In this document: positions 8,305-16,489 of the stretch, piece by piece
Position numbering within the stretch: the stretch's first letter is position 1
Layout of the letters: each line of letters starts with the position of its first letter
Assembly (NCBI GenBank): GCA_035949255.1
Contig: DASZIL010000033.1
Coordinates: 16,832-80,831 of the forward strand
DNA length: 64,000 nucleotides
Direction of reading: 5' to 3'
Source of the DNA: GAS188 sp035949255
GTDB lineage: Bacteria > Pseudomonadota > Alphaproteobacteria > Rhizobiales > Beijerinckiaceae
Position numbers and translations under genes: made by a program
The notes under the pieces: model-generated
Told to the model about the DNA's origin: nothing
Databases searched by the model: none
What the model saw: only the letters and a program-made list of their open reading frames with translations

Positions 8305-8727
8305 TCAAGCTTCGCCGTCCGGGATCACCGCCGTCGCATCGACCTCGACCAGCCACTCGGGACGCGCGAGAGCGGAGACGACGATGCCGGTCGAGACCGG
8401 ATGCACGCCCTTGAGCCATTTGCCGACGGTGCGATAGACCGGCTCGCGATAGCGCGGATCGATGATGTAGATCGTGATCTTGCAGATGTGCTCGAGCCTT
8501 GCGCCCGCCTCTTCGAGCAGCATCTTGATGTTCGCCATCGCCCTTTCGGTCTGGCCCGCGGGATCCCCGATGGCGACGCTCTTCGAGGTTTCGAGATCCT
8601 GGCCGACCTGGCCGCGCACGAACACCATCGTGCCGCGCGCGACGACCGCCTGACAAAGGTCGTTGTCGAGCTTCTGCTCGGGATAGGTGTCGCGCGTGTT
8701 GAACTTGCGGATACGTTTATGCGTCAT
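8305..8727 (-). CDS. RidA/YjgF-family protein (second, arginine-lacking)
   Basis: 140 residues from ATG 8727, chosen for the GGAG eight bases upstream. YjgF features: VFVRGQVGQDLET, QTERAMANIKMLLEEAGA, HICKITIYIIDPRYREPVY and a C-terminal WLVEVDATAVIPDGEA. The position of RidA's catalytic arginine reads HPVSTGIVV, so the residue is absent, as in the relative at 5061; the two share little sequence beyond the fold, so they are unlikely to be recent duplicates. It is convergent with the ABC permease. It may act on a reactive intermediate of the neighbouring metabolism, but no substrate can be named. Confidence 0.85.
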   Translation of the reverse strand: MTHKRIRKFNTRDTYPEQKLDNDLCQAVVARGTMVFVRGQVGQDLETSKSVAIGDPAGQTERAMANIKMLLEEAGARLEHICKITIYIIDPRYREPVYRTVGKWLKGVHPVSTGIVVSALARPEWLVEVDATAVIPDGEA

Positions 8728-9021
8728 GAGGCTACTCCGCCGCCGCCTTGACGGGCGATTTCGTTGCAAACCATTGTCTGACCGCGCTGTCGCGCGGGGG
8801 CACGAGACTTCTCGGGAAGGACCTTATCGGAGAGCCCGGCCGATTTCCTCACGAAATCAAGCCGGCCGCCCCAGAAAGACCTTCGATGGACGGCCGCAAG
8901 ATGAGCGAAGGGCGGCGATTGGGCAAATCATCGTCATCTTGCCTTCACGCCGAAGCATCCCATGAACGCGCACTTGCCTTGAAGGACGATCCCGCTTGCG
9001 CAGGACGGTCGCCCGTTCGAG
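8728..9021. other. Intergenic stretch without a recognised gene
   Basis: About 290 bases between two minus-strand genes. The open frames here have no ribosome-binding site or recognisable protein pattern. The segment presumably carries the promoter of the RidA-like gene at 8727 and the 3' end of the small secreted-protein gene. I see no RNA gene, clear terminator or repeat. Confidence 0.5.
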
Positions 9022-9288
9022 TCAATAGCCTTTGATACGCACCCCGGCATAATGGCGGGCGCAACGCGCGATCTGCGCATCCCTGATCGTCTTCGTTCCT
9101 TTCGGGCATGTGCCTGTCGGGCAGAATTTCGCCCGCACCTCATGCCGGCAGATGTTGTAATAGCTCGCCGGGCCAAAGCCCGCACCGCCTCCATGACCAC
9201 CAGCGCCGCCACCACCGCCTTCAGCGAGGCAAGGTGAGCTGAGCGCGACAAGCGTCGATGCAAGAAGGCAGAGGGTCAATTTCGACAT
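9022..9288 (-). CDS. Small secreted glycine-rich, cysteine-containing protein, unknown
   Basis: 88 residues from ATG 9288, with GGAGG six bases upstream. Residues 1-22 form a textbook Sec signal peptide (MSKLTLCLLASTLVALSS then PCLAEG), followed by a glycine/histidine linker GGGGGAGGHGGGAGFG. The mature part holds several cysteines (YYNICRHEVRAKFC, GTCPKGTKTI, ARCARHYAG) that could form disulfides in the periplasm. I do not recognise the family. It is transcribed divergently from the DUF1028 gene, 92 bp away, which suggests neighbours rather than an operon. A regulatory or metal-binding role is possible but unsupported. Confidence 0.7.
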   Translation of the reverse strand: MSKLTLCLLASTLVALSSPCLAEGGGGGAGGHGGGAGFGPASYYNICRHEVRAKFCPTGTCPKGTKTIRDAQIARCARHYAGVRIKGY

Positions 9289-9380
9289 CGGCAACCTCCA
9301 TGCTTGAGACTTATCGAGATTGGCATGTTTCAGGCCAAAGGAATAATCTCGATTTCGACTTCACGAAGCCTGGCGGATGC

Positions 9381-10058
9381 ATGACCTTCTCGATTCTCGG
9401 ATTTTGCCCGCGCAGCGGCATGCTCGGCATGGCGGTCTCCTCCTCGAGCCCCGCTGTCGCCGCCCGCTGCGCCCATGCACGCGCCCGTATCGGCGTGGTC
9501 GCGACGCAGAACATAACCGACCCGACGCTTGGGCCGAAAGGCCTGGCCCTCCTCGAGGACGGCCTCGATGCCGAGCGCGCGCTCGAGCGCCTCAAGGCTC
9601 GAGCCCCCCATATCGAGTATCGCCAGCTCGTGCTGCTCGATCGAAACGGAAAGAGCGCGGGCTTCTCCGGAACGAAGACACTCGGCACCCATGGGGTGGC
9701 GCTTTCCCGAAACGGCGCTGCCGCGGGCAATCTTCTCAAGGACGCCGGGGTGCCGTCACATATGCTGGCGCGCTTCGGTGAGACGGCGGCGCTCGACCTC
9801 GGCGACCGGCTCATCGAGGCCTTGACCGCCGGCCTCAGCGCCGGCGGGGAGGCGGGACCCGTACATTCGGCCGGCCTCGTCATGGTTCGCGACGTCCCCT
9901 GGCCGGTCGCCGACCTGCGCGTCGATTGGCATGACGCAGACCCGATCGGCGAGCTCGCCAGGCTTTGGCAGCGCTATAAGCCGCAGATGGATGATTATGT
10001 GGCGCGCGCGCTCAACCCTGAGCGAGCGCCGTTCTACGGCGTGCCGGGAGAGAAGTAG
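9381..10058 (+). CDS. DUF1028-family protein (Ntn-hydrolase-like)
   Basis: 225 residues starting at ATG 9381, where the family's characteristic MTFSI-type N-terminus begins; upstream in-frame starts would add an unrelated tail. Family features: GMLGMAVSSSSPAVAARCAHAR, IGVVATQNITDPTLGPKGLALL, HTHGVALSR-like segment (GTHGVALSRNGAAAGNLL) and HSAGLVMVRDVPWPVADLRVDWHD near the C-terminus. DUF1028 proteins adopt an Ntn-hydrolase fold and are often found with peptide or amino-acid transporters and RidA proteins, which fits the local context of two RidA-like genes. The enzymatic reaction is not established. It is convergent with ppx, 21 bp away. Confidence 0.85.
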   Translation: MTFSILGFCPRSGMLGMAVSSSSPAVAARCAHARARIGVVATQNITDPTLGPKGLALLEDGLDAERALERLKARAPHIEYRQLVLLDRNGKSAGFSGTKTLGTHGVALSRNGAAAGNLLKDAGVPSHMLARFGETAALDLGDRLIEALTAGLSAGGEAGPVHSAGLVMVRDVPWPVADLRVDWHDADPIGELARLWQRYKPQMDDYVARALNPERAPFYGVPGEK

Positions 10059-10079
10059 TCGAAGCGAATTCGCCGCGCC

Positions 10080-11663
10080 TTATCCGGGCAGCACTCGGAA
10101 CAGCGGCTCGCGTCCGAGAAGCCTGCCCAAGGTCTTCATGCGGCTCATGAGGCGCTCGCCCGCGAGCGAGCCGAGCACCGCGGGAAGCGTGAGCACCAGC
10201 CTGCCGCCATCGAGCACCAAGGGGGTGCGCCCGAGCACTCCCGACATGCCGGCCGAGATGAGCGAGGCGACGCGGAAGGCAGCGCCGAGAACGCGAGCCC
10301 GATCGAGCCCGCGCGCGCTTGCGAGCTCGCGAATGCTCGGCGTGCTGCGCGCGTCGGACGAGAAGCCCGCGTGGCGAAAATAGACGGCGAGCGCGAGATA
10401 GGCGCGGCTCGGATGATCGACGCCGAAAAGAGGCGCGTGCGCGACGGTGTTGAGGCTTTGCTCGCCCCGATAATCCGGATGCGCGCTCCAGGCGATGTCG
10501 CTCAACAGACAGGCCGCGTGACGCAGGCGCGCCTCGCCCGGCGTTTCGTCGAAGGGCAAGCTGGCGAAGAACTCATCGCTCCAGGAGATGAGATCGGCGG
10601 CATGCGCGGGATCGCGGGCGCGCGCTTCGTTCATCTCGCTTGCCGCTACGATGAGCGGATCGGCGCCGCGTTCCGCCTCCGTGAGCTGCTCATAGACGAG
10701 GCCCTCGCGCACGCCGGTCGCCGAAATCACGACCTCCTTGGGCTTGCCGATCCGAATGATCTCGTCGAGCACCAGAGCGCCATAGGCGAGAAGGGGACGG
10801 CGCGCCACATTGACCGCGGCGATGGAATCCAGCGTGTCGGCATTGACGCGCTCGACGAGCTTCACGAACTCGACCGCGTCGCGCACCGGGATGACGTAGC
10901 CGTGCATCACCTGGAGCGGATAGGCGCGCTGCCCGATATGCAGGCGCGCGAGCGCCCGGAAGGTGCCGCCGACCGCGTAGAAGGGCCGCCCTTTGACGAG
11001 ACGCATCACCGGACAGGATTCGAGCGTCTCGCGGACGATCTTCTCAGCCTTCTTGAGCGAGCCGCCGGCCTCATCCATCAGGGCTAGGCCGCCGAGCTTC
11101 AGCGAAGTGCCTTCCCCGATCTTCTCCTTCTTGAGCGAGACGAGCTCGAGCGAGCCGCCGCCGAGATCGCCCGCGACGCCGTCAGGCTCATGCAAGCCGC
11201 AGACGACGCCGAGCGCGGAGAGCTCCGCCTCGCGCTCCCCGGAGAGAAGTTCGGGCTTCACGCCCATGAGATCCTGCACCCGCGCGAGAAGATCCGGCCC
11301 GTTCTGCGCATCACGCGCCGCCGCCGTCGCGACGACGCGCGCCTGCTTCACATTCATCTCGGCGCAAAGAATGCGGAAGCGCGCGATCGAGGCGAGCGCC
11401 TTGGCGACGGAATCATCGGCGAGGCGGCCGGTGGAGCGCACGGCGCGGCCGAGCCCGCACAAGGCCTTCTCGTTGAATTGCACGAGGGGCGAGCGGGACA
11501 CTTTCTCGAAGACGACGAGGCGCACCGAATTCGAGCCGATGTCGACGACGGCGAAGCGCTCCGCGGGCGGCGCGCGCCCGGGGAATCGAATCGGCAGGCG
11601 CTCAGCGCTTTCCGGTCTTTTCAAAGAGGCGCTTCGGCCCTGATTCACGTAAAGATCGTCCAC
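10080..11663 (-). CDS. ppx: Exopolyphosphatase, Ppx/GppA family
   Basis: Hydrolyses terminal phosphate from inorganic polyphosphate (or the gamma-phosphate of pppGpp). 527 residues. The sugar-kinase/Hsp70-like phosphate loops are intact: FAVVDIGSNSVRLVVFEK (about 37-54), then VVATAAARDAQNG, then VAGDLGGGSLELVSL. A helical C-terminal region of HD type follows (LLSDIAWSAHPDYRGEQ, VYFRHAG). The start is a GTG at 11663 inside the end of ppk, so the two genes overlap by 62 bases; a GTG at 11648 is an alternative. Downstream of ppk on the same strand, it forms the common alphaproteobacterial ppk-ppx polyphosphate-turnover pair. Confidence 0.93.
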   Translation of the reverse strand: MDDLYVNQGRSASLKRPESAERLPIRFPGRAPPAERFAVVDIGSNSVRLVVFEKVSRSPLVQFNEKALCGLGRAVRSTGRLADDSVAKALASIARFRILCAEMNVKQARVVATAAARDAQNGPDLLARVQDLMGVKPELLSGEREAELSALGVVCGLHEPDGVAGDLGGGSLELVSLKKEKIGEGTSLKLGGLALMDEAGGSLKKAEKIVRETLESCPVMRLVKGRPFYAVGGTFRALARLHIGQRAYPLQVMHGYVIPVRDAVEFVKLVERVNADTLDSIAAVNVARRPLLAYGALVLDEIIRIGKPKEVVISATGVREGLVYEQLTEAERGADPLIVAASEMNEARARDPAHAADLISWSDEFFASLPFDETPGEARLRHAACLLSDIAWSAHPDYRGEQSLNTVAHAPLFGVDHPSRAYLALAVYFRHAGFSSDARSTPSIRELASARGLDRARVLGAAFRVASLISAGMSGVLGRTPLVLDGGRLVLTLPAVLGSLAGERLMSRMKTLGRLLGREPLFRVLPG

Positions 11664-13854
11664 GTCCTGACAGGCTCGGGTTGGTCATGAAGTAGTGATG
11701 GGCGTTGAAGGGAGCTTCCCCCGGCTTCGGCACGATGCGCACGCTCGTCCCTTCCGGGGTGAAGCGCCAGCTCTGCTGGTTGTCGCGCAGATTGGCCACC
11801 ATGATCTGGTCGAGGATTTGCTCATGCACGGTCGGGTTGTCGATCGGCAGCATCGCCTCGACTCGCCGATCGAGATTGCGCGTCATGAGGTCGGCCGACG
11901 AGATGTAGACATGGGCCTTCTCATGAGGAAGTCCATATCCGCCGCCGAAACAATAGATGCGGCCGTGCTCGAGAAAGCGCCCGACGATCGACTTCACATG
12001 GATGTTCTCGGAAAGGCCCGGCACGCCGGGCCTCAAGCAGCAAATGCCCCGCACGATGAGCTCGATGCGCACCCCGGCGTCGCTCGCGCGGTAGAGCGCA
12101 TCGATGATCTGCGGATCGACGAGGGAATTGCATTTCCCCCAGATGGCGGCGGGCCGGCCGGCCTTGGCGTGAGCGATCTCGTCCTCGATATGCTCGAAGA
12201 GGCGCTTCCTCAACGTGCCTGGCGACACGCTCATGCGCTCGAGCTCGCCGGGCTCGGCGTAACCGGTGATGAAGTTGAAGATGCGCGCCACGTCGCGCGC
12301 GATCATCGGATTGGCGGTGAAATACGAAAGATCGGTATAGATCTTCGCCGTCGCAGGATGGTAATTGCCAGTCCCGACATGGCAATAGCTCGCGAGCTGG
12401 CCGCCCTCTCGACGCACCACCTGCGAGAGCTTGGCATGCGTCTTCAACTCCACGAAGCCGAAGACGACTTGCGCGCCGGCCCGCTCGAGATCGCGCGCCC
12501 AGCGAATGTTTGCCTCTTCATCGAAGCGCGCCTTGAGCTCGACGAGCGCCGTCACCGATTTGCCGGCCTCCGCCGCCTCGGCGAGTGTCTTGACGATCGG
12601 GGAATCCGATGAGGTGCGATAAAGCGTCTGCTTGATCGCGATGACGTTGGGATCGCGCGCCGCCTGCTGCAGGAACTGTACCACGACGTCGAAGGATTCG
12701 TAGGGGTGGTGCACCACGAAATCCTTCTCGCGGATAGCGGCAAAACAATCCCCGCCATGCTCGCGCACGCGCTCGGGAAAGCGCGGCGTGTAGGGCTTGA
12801 ACTTGAGGTCTGGCCGGTCATCGCCGATGAGCTGGGAAAGCTCATTCAACGCGAGCATCCCCTCGACCACGAAGGTCTCTTCCGCCGTCACATCGAGCTC
12901 ATCGGCGAGGAAGCTGCGCAGCGGTTCGGGCATGCGCGCCTCGACCTCGAGCCGGATGACATCGCCGCGCCGACGCCGCTTGAGCAGCGTCTCGAACATG
13001 CGCAGCAAATCCTCGGCCTCTTCCTCGATCTCGAGATCGCTGTCGCGAATGACGCGAAAGCCGCCGAGCCCCTTCACCAGATGGCCGGGGAAGAGCTTGT
13101 GGACGAACGCGCCGATGATCTGCTCGAGCGCCACGAAACGCGTCTGACCCGTCTGTGAAAGATCAGGGAGGCGCGCGAAACGCGCGATCTTTTGCGGGAC
13201 GCGCACGAGCGCATTGAGCGGACGGCCGTCCGCTTGGCGCACGAGATTGACGCCGAGCGAGAAGGCGAGATTGGGGATGAAGGGGAACGGATGCGCCGGG
13301 TCGATGGCGAGGGGCGTCAGAACCGGGAAGATGTGCTCGAGAAAATGGCCTTCGAGCCAATTGCGCTCGACCGCCGAGAGCTCGGAGGCGCCCAGGATGA
13401 CGATGCCCTCTTCGGCCATGCCGGCGCGCAATTCACGCAAGCGCTGCTGCTGATCGCTCGCGAGCGTCGCGACCTCGACACCGATCCTCTCGAGCTGCTC
13501 GGCCGGGTCCAGCCCGTCCTGCGAGCGCAGCACGACCTTGGCGTGAAGCTGCTCGCGCAGGCCCGAGACGCGCACCATGAAGAACTCGTCGAGATTATTC
13601 GCCGAGATCGAGAGAAAACGGAGCTGCTCGAGGAGCGGGTGGTTGCGGTTCGACGCCTCTTCCATGACGCGCCGGTTGAAGCGCAGCCAGGACAACTCGC
13701 GATTGACGAAACGCTCGGGCGAATTCGAGAGGTCGGGAGCGTGCGGTGCCGCGGCCGGCTTTTCGGCAACCTCTTTCGGTTGCGCGAGGCTTTGCGCATG
13801 GTGCTCCGGCCGCGTCCGTTCGAGCGGTTTTGCAACGGTGACGACCTTCGCCAC
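11602..13854 (-). CDS. ppk: Polyphosphate kinase 1
   Basis: Reversibly builds polyphosphate from ATP. 750 residues; GTG start at 13854 with GGGAGAGG just upstream. After a variable N-terminal extension of about 45 residues comes the PPK1 N-domain (RFVNRELSWLRFNRRVMEEA), the head domain, and two phospholipase-D-like domains. The autophosphorylated histidine is in LKTHAKLSQVVRRE and the second active-site histidine in LEHGRIYCFGGG; ATP-contact wording such as IAIKQTLYRTSSDSPIV and HVGTGNYHPATAKIYTDL is present. Overlaps ppx, so coupled expression is likely. Nothing in the sequence suggests loss of function. Confidence 0.96.
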   Translation of the reverse strand: MAKVVTVAKPLERTRPEHHAQSLAQPKEVAEKPAAAPHAPDLSNSPERFVNRELSWLRFNRRVMEEASNRNHPLLEQLRFLSISANNLDEFFMVRVSGLREQLHAKVVLRSQDGLDPAEQLERIGVEVATLASDQQQRLRELRAGMAEEGIVILGASELSAVERNWLEGHFLEHIFPVLTPLAIDPAHPFPFIPNLAFSLGVNLVRQADGRPLNALVRVPQKIARFARLPDLSQTGQTRFVALEQIIGAFVHKLFPGHLVKGLGGFRVIRDSDLEIEEEAEDLLRMFETLLKRRRRGDVIRLEVEARMPEPLRSFLADELDVTAEETFVVEGMLALNELSQLIGDDRPDLKFKPYTPRFPERVREHGGDCFAAIREKDFVVHHPYESFDVVVQFLQQAARDPNVIAIKQTLYRTSSDSPIVKTLAEAAEAGKSVTALVELKARFDEEANIRWARDLERAGAQVVFGFVELKTHAKLSQVVRREGGQLASYCHVGTGNYHPATAKIYTDLSYFTANPMIARDVARIFNFITGYAEPGELERMSVSPGTLRKRLFEHIEDEIAHAKAGRPAAIWGKCNSLVDPQIIDALYRASDAGVRIELIVRGICCLRPGVPGLSENIHVKSIVGRFLEHGRIYCFGGGYGLPHEKAHVYISSADLMTRNLDRRVEAMLPIDNPTVHEQILDQIMVANLRDNQQSWRFTPEGTSVRIVPKPGEAPFNAHHYFMTNPSLSGRGRSLRESGPKRLFEKTGKR

Positions 13855-14174
13855 TTGCCTCTCCCGATCCTTTGTTTTGGCCTTCCCCCTCTATGGCCCT
13901 CTTTGATGACCTTACTGCGGCGGGGATGCAAGAAGGCTTGAGCCAGCTTTGCTGAACACGGTTATTATCAAGATTCCGAGAAGCGGCCATCAAAAATCGA
14001 GCCAATCGCGCCGCAAGCCCTTATATGTGCGGCGTCGCGATCGTCGCTTTCCTGAAAAGGGCGTCTTTTGTGAAAGGGGTGGGCCTCTCCAGAAGTCGTT
14101 GAACCGGAATATTTTTTTCAAAAAACCGCAATCTCGCGAGGCGCCCCTTCCCCGCGTTAACAGGGTTCATCAAC
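13855..14174. other. Divergent intergenic region between ppk and the polyketide synthase gene
   Basis: 320 bases with no credible gene. It must contain the promoters for ppk (minus) and the type III PKS (plus). An A/T-rich tract with runs of T and A lies near 14110-14128, about 50 bp upstream of the PKS start; I cannot assign confident -35/-10 boxes or a named regulator site. Confidence 0.5.
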
Positions 14175-15227
14175 TTGACGCAGCCCGCATCGCTTTTGGC
14201 ACTCGCCACCGCCGTCCCGCCCCATGTCGTGGTGCAGAAGGAGGTGGCCGCGCTTGCCCAGGCGGTCTTCGCCGAGCGCTACCCCGCCTTCGATCGGCTG
14301 GCGCGCGTCTTCGAAACTTCGGGGATCAGGACGCGGTATGCCGTGCGTCCGACGGATTGGTATCTCTCGGAGCCCGGCTGGCCCGAGCGGACCGCCGCCT
14401 ATCTCGACGGCGCCGATGCGCTTTTCACTCGGGTGACGCAAGACGCTCTGGAGGCGGCGGGTCTCGCGGTGCGGGATATCGACACCATTGTCACGGTCTC
14501 CTCCACCGGCATTGCGACGCCGAGCCTCGAGGCGCGCGCCTTGAGCCGGATGGGCTTTCGCAGCGACGTGACGCGGGTTCCCGTGTTCGGGCTCGGCTGC
14601 GCCGGGGGCGTGTCGGGATTCTCGATCGCGGCGCGCTTGGCCGAGGCGCGGCCCGGCACCAATATTCTCCTCGTGGTCATCGAGCTGTGCACGCTCGCCT
14701 CGCGGCCCGACAGCCTCACCAAGGCCAATATCGTGGCGACCGCCCTCTTCGGAGACGGCGCCGCGGCCTGCGTGCTGCGCGCGGGAGACGGCGGCCTCGC
14801 CGAAATCGAGGCCGCGGGCGAATATACCTGGCCGGAGACGCTCGACCTCATGGGTTGGGACGTCGACCCGCAAGGTTTCGGCGTGATCTTCGCGCGCGCC
14901 ATCCCGCCTTTCATCGAGGCCAATTTACGCCTCGCGGTGAACGACGTGCTCGAAAGGCAGTGCCTCGCGCTCGCCGATGTCGACCGTTTCGTCTGTCACC
15001 CGGGCGGCGCCAAGGTGGTCACCGCGCTCGAGCGCGCGCTTTCCCTCCCGCAAGGCTCGCTCGATCATGAACGCGAGGTGCTCGCCGATTACGGCAATAT
15101 GTCGGCCCCGACCGTGTTCTTCGTGCTCGAGCGCGTCTTGAAACAGGGCTTGCCGCCGCGCGCCGTGCTCAGCGCGCTCGGCCCCGGCTTCACGGCAAGC
15201 CTCGTCTCGCTGAAGAGAGCCCCGTGA
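14175..15227 (+). CDS. Type III polyketide synthase (chalcone/stilbene synthase family)
   Basis: 350 residues, family length. Homodimeric ketosynthase that extends an acyl-CoA starter with malonyl-CoA and cyclises to a pyrone or resorcinol. The catalytic triad is intact: Cys142 in FGLGCAGGVSG, His275 in VCHPGGAKV and Asn308 in YGNMSAPTV; the C-terminal GPGFTASLVSL loop is present. The only fitting start is a TTG at 14175 with AGGG about nine bases upstream. It overlaps the next gene by four bases (GTGA), so the methyltransferase is translationally coupled. In bacteria this pairing usually makes methylated alkylpyrones or alkylresorcinol-type phenolic lipids; the actual product is unknown. Confidence 0.93.
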   Translation: MTQPASLLALATAVPPHVVVQKEVAALAQAVFAERYPAFDRLARVFETSGIRTRYAVRPTDWYLSEPGWPERTAAYLDGADALFTRVTQDALEAAGLAVRDIDTIVTVSSTGIATPSLEARALSRMGFRSDVTRVPVFGLGCAGGVSGFSIAARLAEARPGTNILLVVIELCTLASRPDSLTKANIVATALFGDGAAACVLRAGDGGLAEIEAAGEYTWPETLDLMGWDVDPQGFGVIFARAIPPFIEANLRLAVNDVLERQCLALADVDRFVCHPGGAKVVTALERALSLPQGSLDHEREVLADYGNMSAPTVFFVLERVLKQGLPPRAVLSALGPGFTASLVSLKRAP

Positions 15228-15727
15228 CGGCGGCGCCGATTCTTCTCGGCTTTGTCACGCTGCAGCGCGGCGCGGAACTCATCCTCGCCGAGCGAAACAC
15301 GAGACGGCTCTTGGCGCAGGGCGCGGTCGAGGCGGCTCGCGCCCACTACCCGCTCATCGTCGTCTTGCACGCGGCTTGGCTTCTCGGCCTCTGGTTCCTG
15401 GCTTTCGATGCGCATGTGCGCATCGCCTGGCTTACCGCCTTCGTGCTTTTGCAGCTCTTGCGCATCTGGGTGATCGCGAGCCTCGGCGGGCGCTGGACAA
15501 CGCGCATCATCGTGACACAAGGCGCCGAACTCGTGCGCCGTGGACCTTACCGCTTCCTCGCGCATCCGAATTATGTGGTCGTGGCAGGCGAAATCGCGGT
15601 GCTGCCGCTGGTCTTCGGACTTCCCTGGTATGCGCTTTTTTTCTCGCTTGCCAACGCGGCGGTGCTCATGATCCGCGTGCGCGCCGAAAATGCGGCATTG
15701 CGCATGTCCTCGCACTCGTCTCCGTGA
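15224..15727 (+). CDS. Isoprenylcysteine carboxyl methyltransferase (ICMT)-family membrane methyltransferase
   Basis: 167 residues, mostly hydrophobic, with about four or five membrane helices (for example LIVVLHAAWLLGLWFLAF and IAWLTAFVLLQLLRIWVI). The SAM-binding C-terminal motif of the ICMT/PEMT superfamily is clear: LVRRGPYRFLAHPNYVVVAGE, with the RGPYR-HPNY-GE core. Bacteria lack prenylated CAAX proteins as a rule. Coupled to a type III PKS by a GTGA overlap, it most likely O- or C-methylates the polyketide lipid in the membrane, as reported for SrsB with SrsA in Streptomyces griseus. The specific acceptor here is inference. Confidence 0.88.
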   Translation: MTAAPILLGFVTLQRGAELILAERNTRRLLAQGAVEAARAHYPLIVVLHAAWLLGLWFLAFDAHVRIAWLTAFVLLQLLRIWVIASLGGRWTTRIIVTQGAELVRRGPYRFLAHPNYVVVAGEIAVLPLVFGLPWYALFFSLANAAVLMIRVRAENAALRMSSHSSP

Positions 15728-15751
15728 CAGGGCGGCGTTACGCGCGCCGGC

Positions 15752-16321
15752 TCACGGCTCGAGCTCGGCATCCCAGTAAAGATAATCCATCCAGCTCTCG
15801 TGCAGATAGTTCGGCGGAAAATGCCGGCCGTTCTGATGGAGATCATGGACTGTCGGCTGATAAGGTTTCTGGCGCGGCCACATGCCCGATTCGGCGGGCA
15901 GCCAATCCCCCTTCAGAAGATTGCACGGCGCGCAAGCGGCGACGACATTCACCCAGACCGTCTGTCCGCCTTTCGAGCGCGGCACCACATGGTCGAAGGT
16001 CAAATCCTCACGGACTCCGCAATATTGGCAGGTGAAACGGTCCCGCAAGAACACGTTGAAGCGCGTGAAGGCGGGGTGGCGCGGCGGCTTCACATAGGTC
16101 TTGAGCGAAACGACGGAAGGCAGGCGCATCTCGAAGCTCGGCGAGCGCACCCGCCGATCATATTCGGAGACGATGTTCACCCGCTCCATGAAAACGGCCT
16201 TGATGGCGTCCTGCCAGCACCAGAGCGAGAGCGGGTAATAGCTCAGCGGCCGGTAATCGGCGTTGAGCACCAGCGCCGGACAGGCCTCCGGCGAAACGGG
16301 AGGCGCCACATGGATCGTCAA
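15752..16321 (-). CDS. HNH endonuclease family protein
   Basis: 189 residues; TTG start at 16321 with GGAGAG six bases upstream. The N-terminal third (ALVLNADYRPLSYYPLSLW then CWQDAIKAVFMERVNIV) is the characteristic lead of a widespread bacterial HNH family. The nuclease core follows: a zinc knuckle FTCQYCGVREDLTFDHVVPR with the DH of the HNH motif, SKGGQTVWVNVVAACAPCNLLKGD with the second Cys pair and the N. This looks like a chromosomal housekeeping nuclease of unknown role rather than a homing or restriction enzyme, since no modification gene or intron is near. Convergent with the PKS-methyltransferase pair. Confidence 0.9.
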   Translation of the reverse strand: MTIHVAPPVSPEACPALVLNADYRPLSYYPLSLWCWQDAIKAVFMERVNIVSEYDRRVRSPSFEMRLPSVVSLKTYVKPPRHPAFTRFNVFLRDRFTCQYCGVREDLTFDHVVPRSKGGQTVWVNVVAACAPCNLLKGDWLPAESGMWPRQKPYQPTVHDLHQNGRHFPPNYLHESWMDYLYWDAELEP

Positions 16322-16489
16322 GCCACGCTCTCCGAACAGGCGGGGCAGATTCGCCCCAACCTCCTTAATCTAGCGGGACAATGACATCCTTGTGAAGGCA
16401 CAAGAGCGAAATAACGGTGCGATGTTGCTGGAAGAAAGGCACTTTCCCGGGAGGCGTCGAGCGCCGTCGCCGCAATGAACGCGCGAGCC

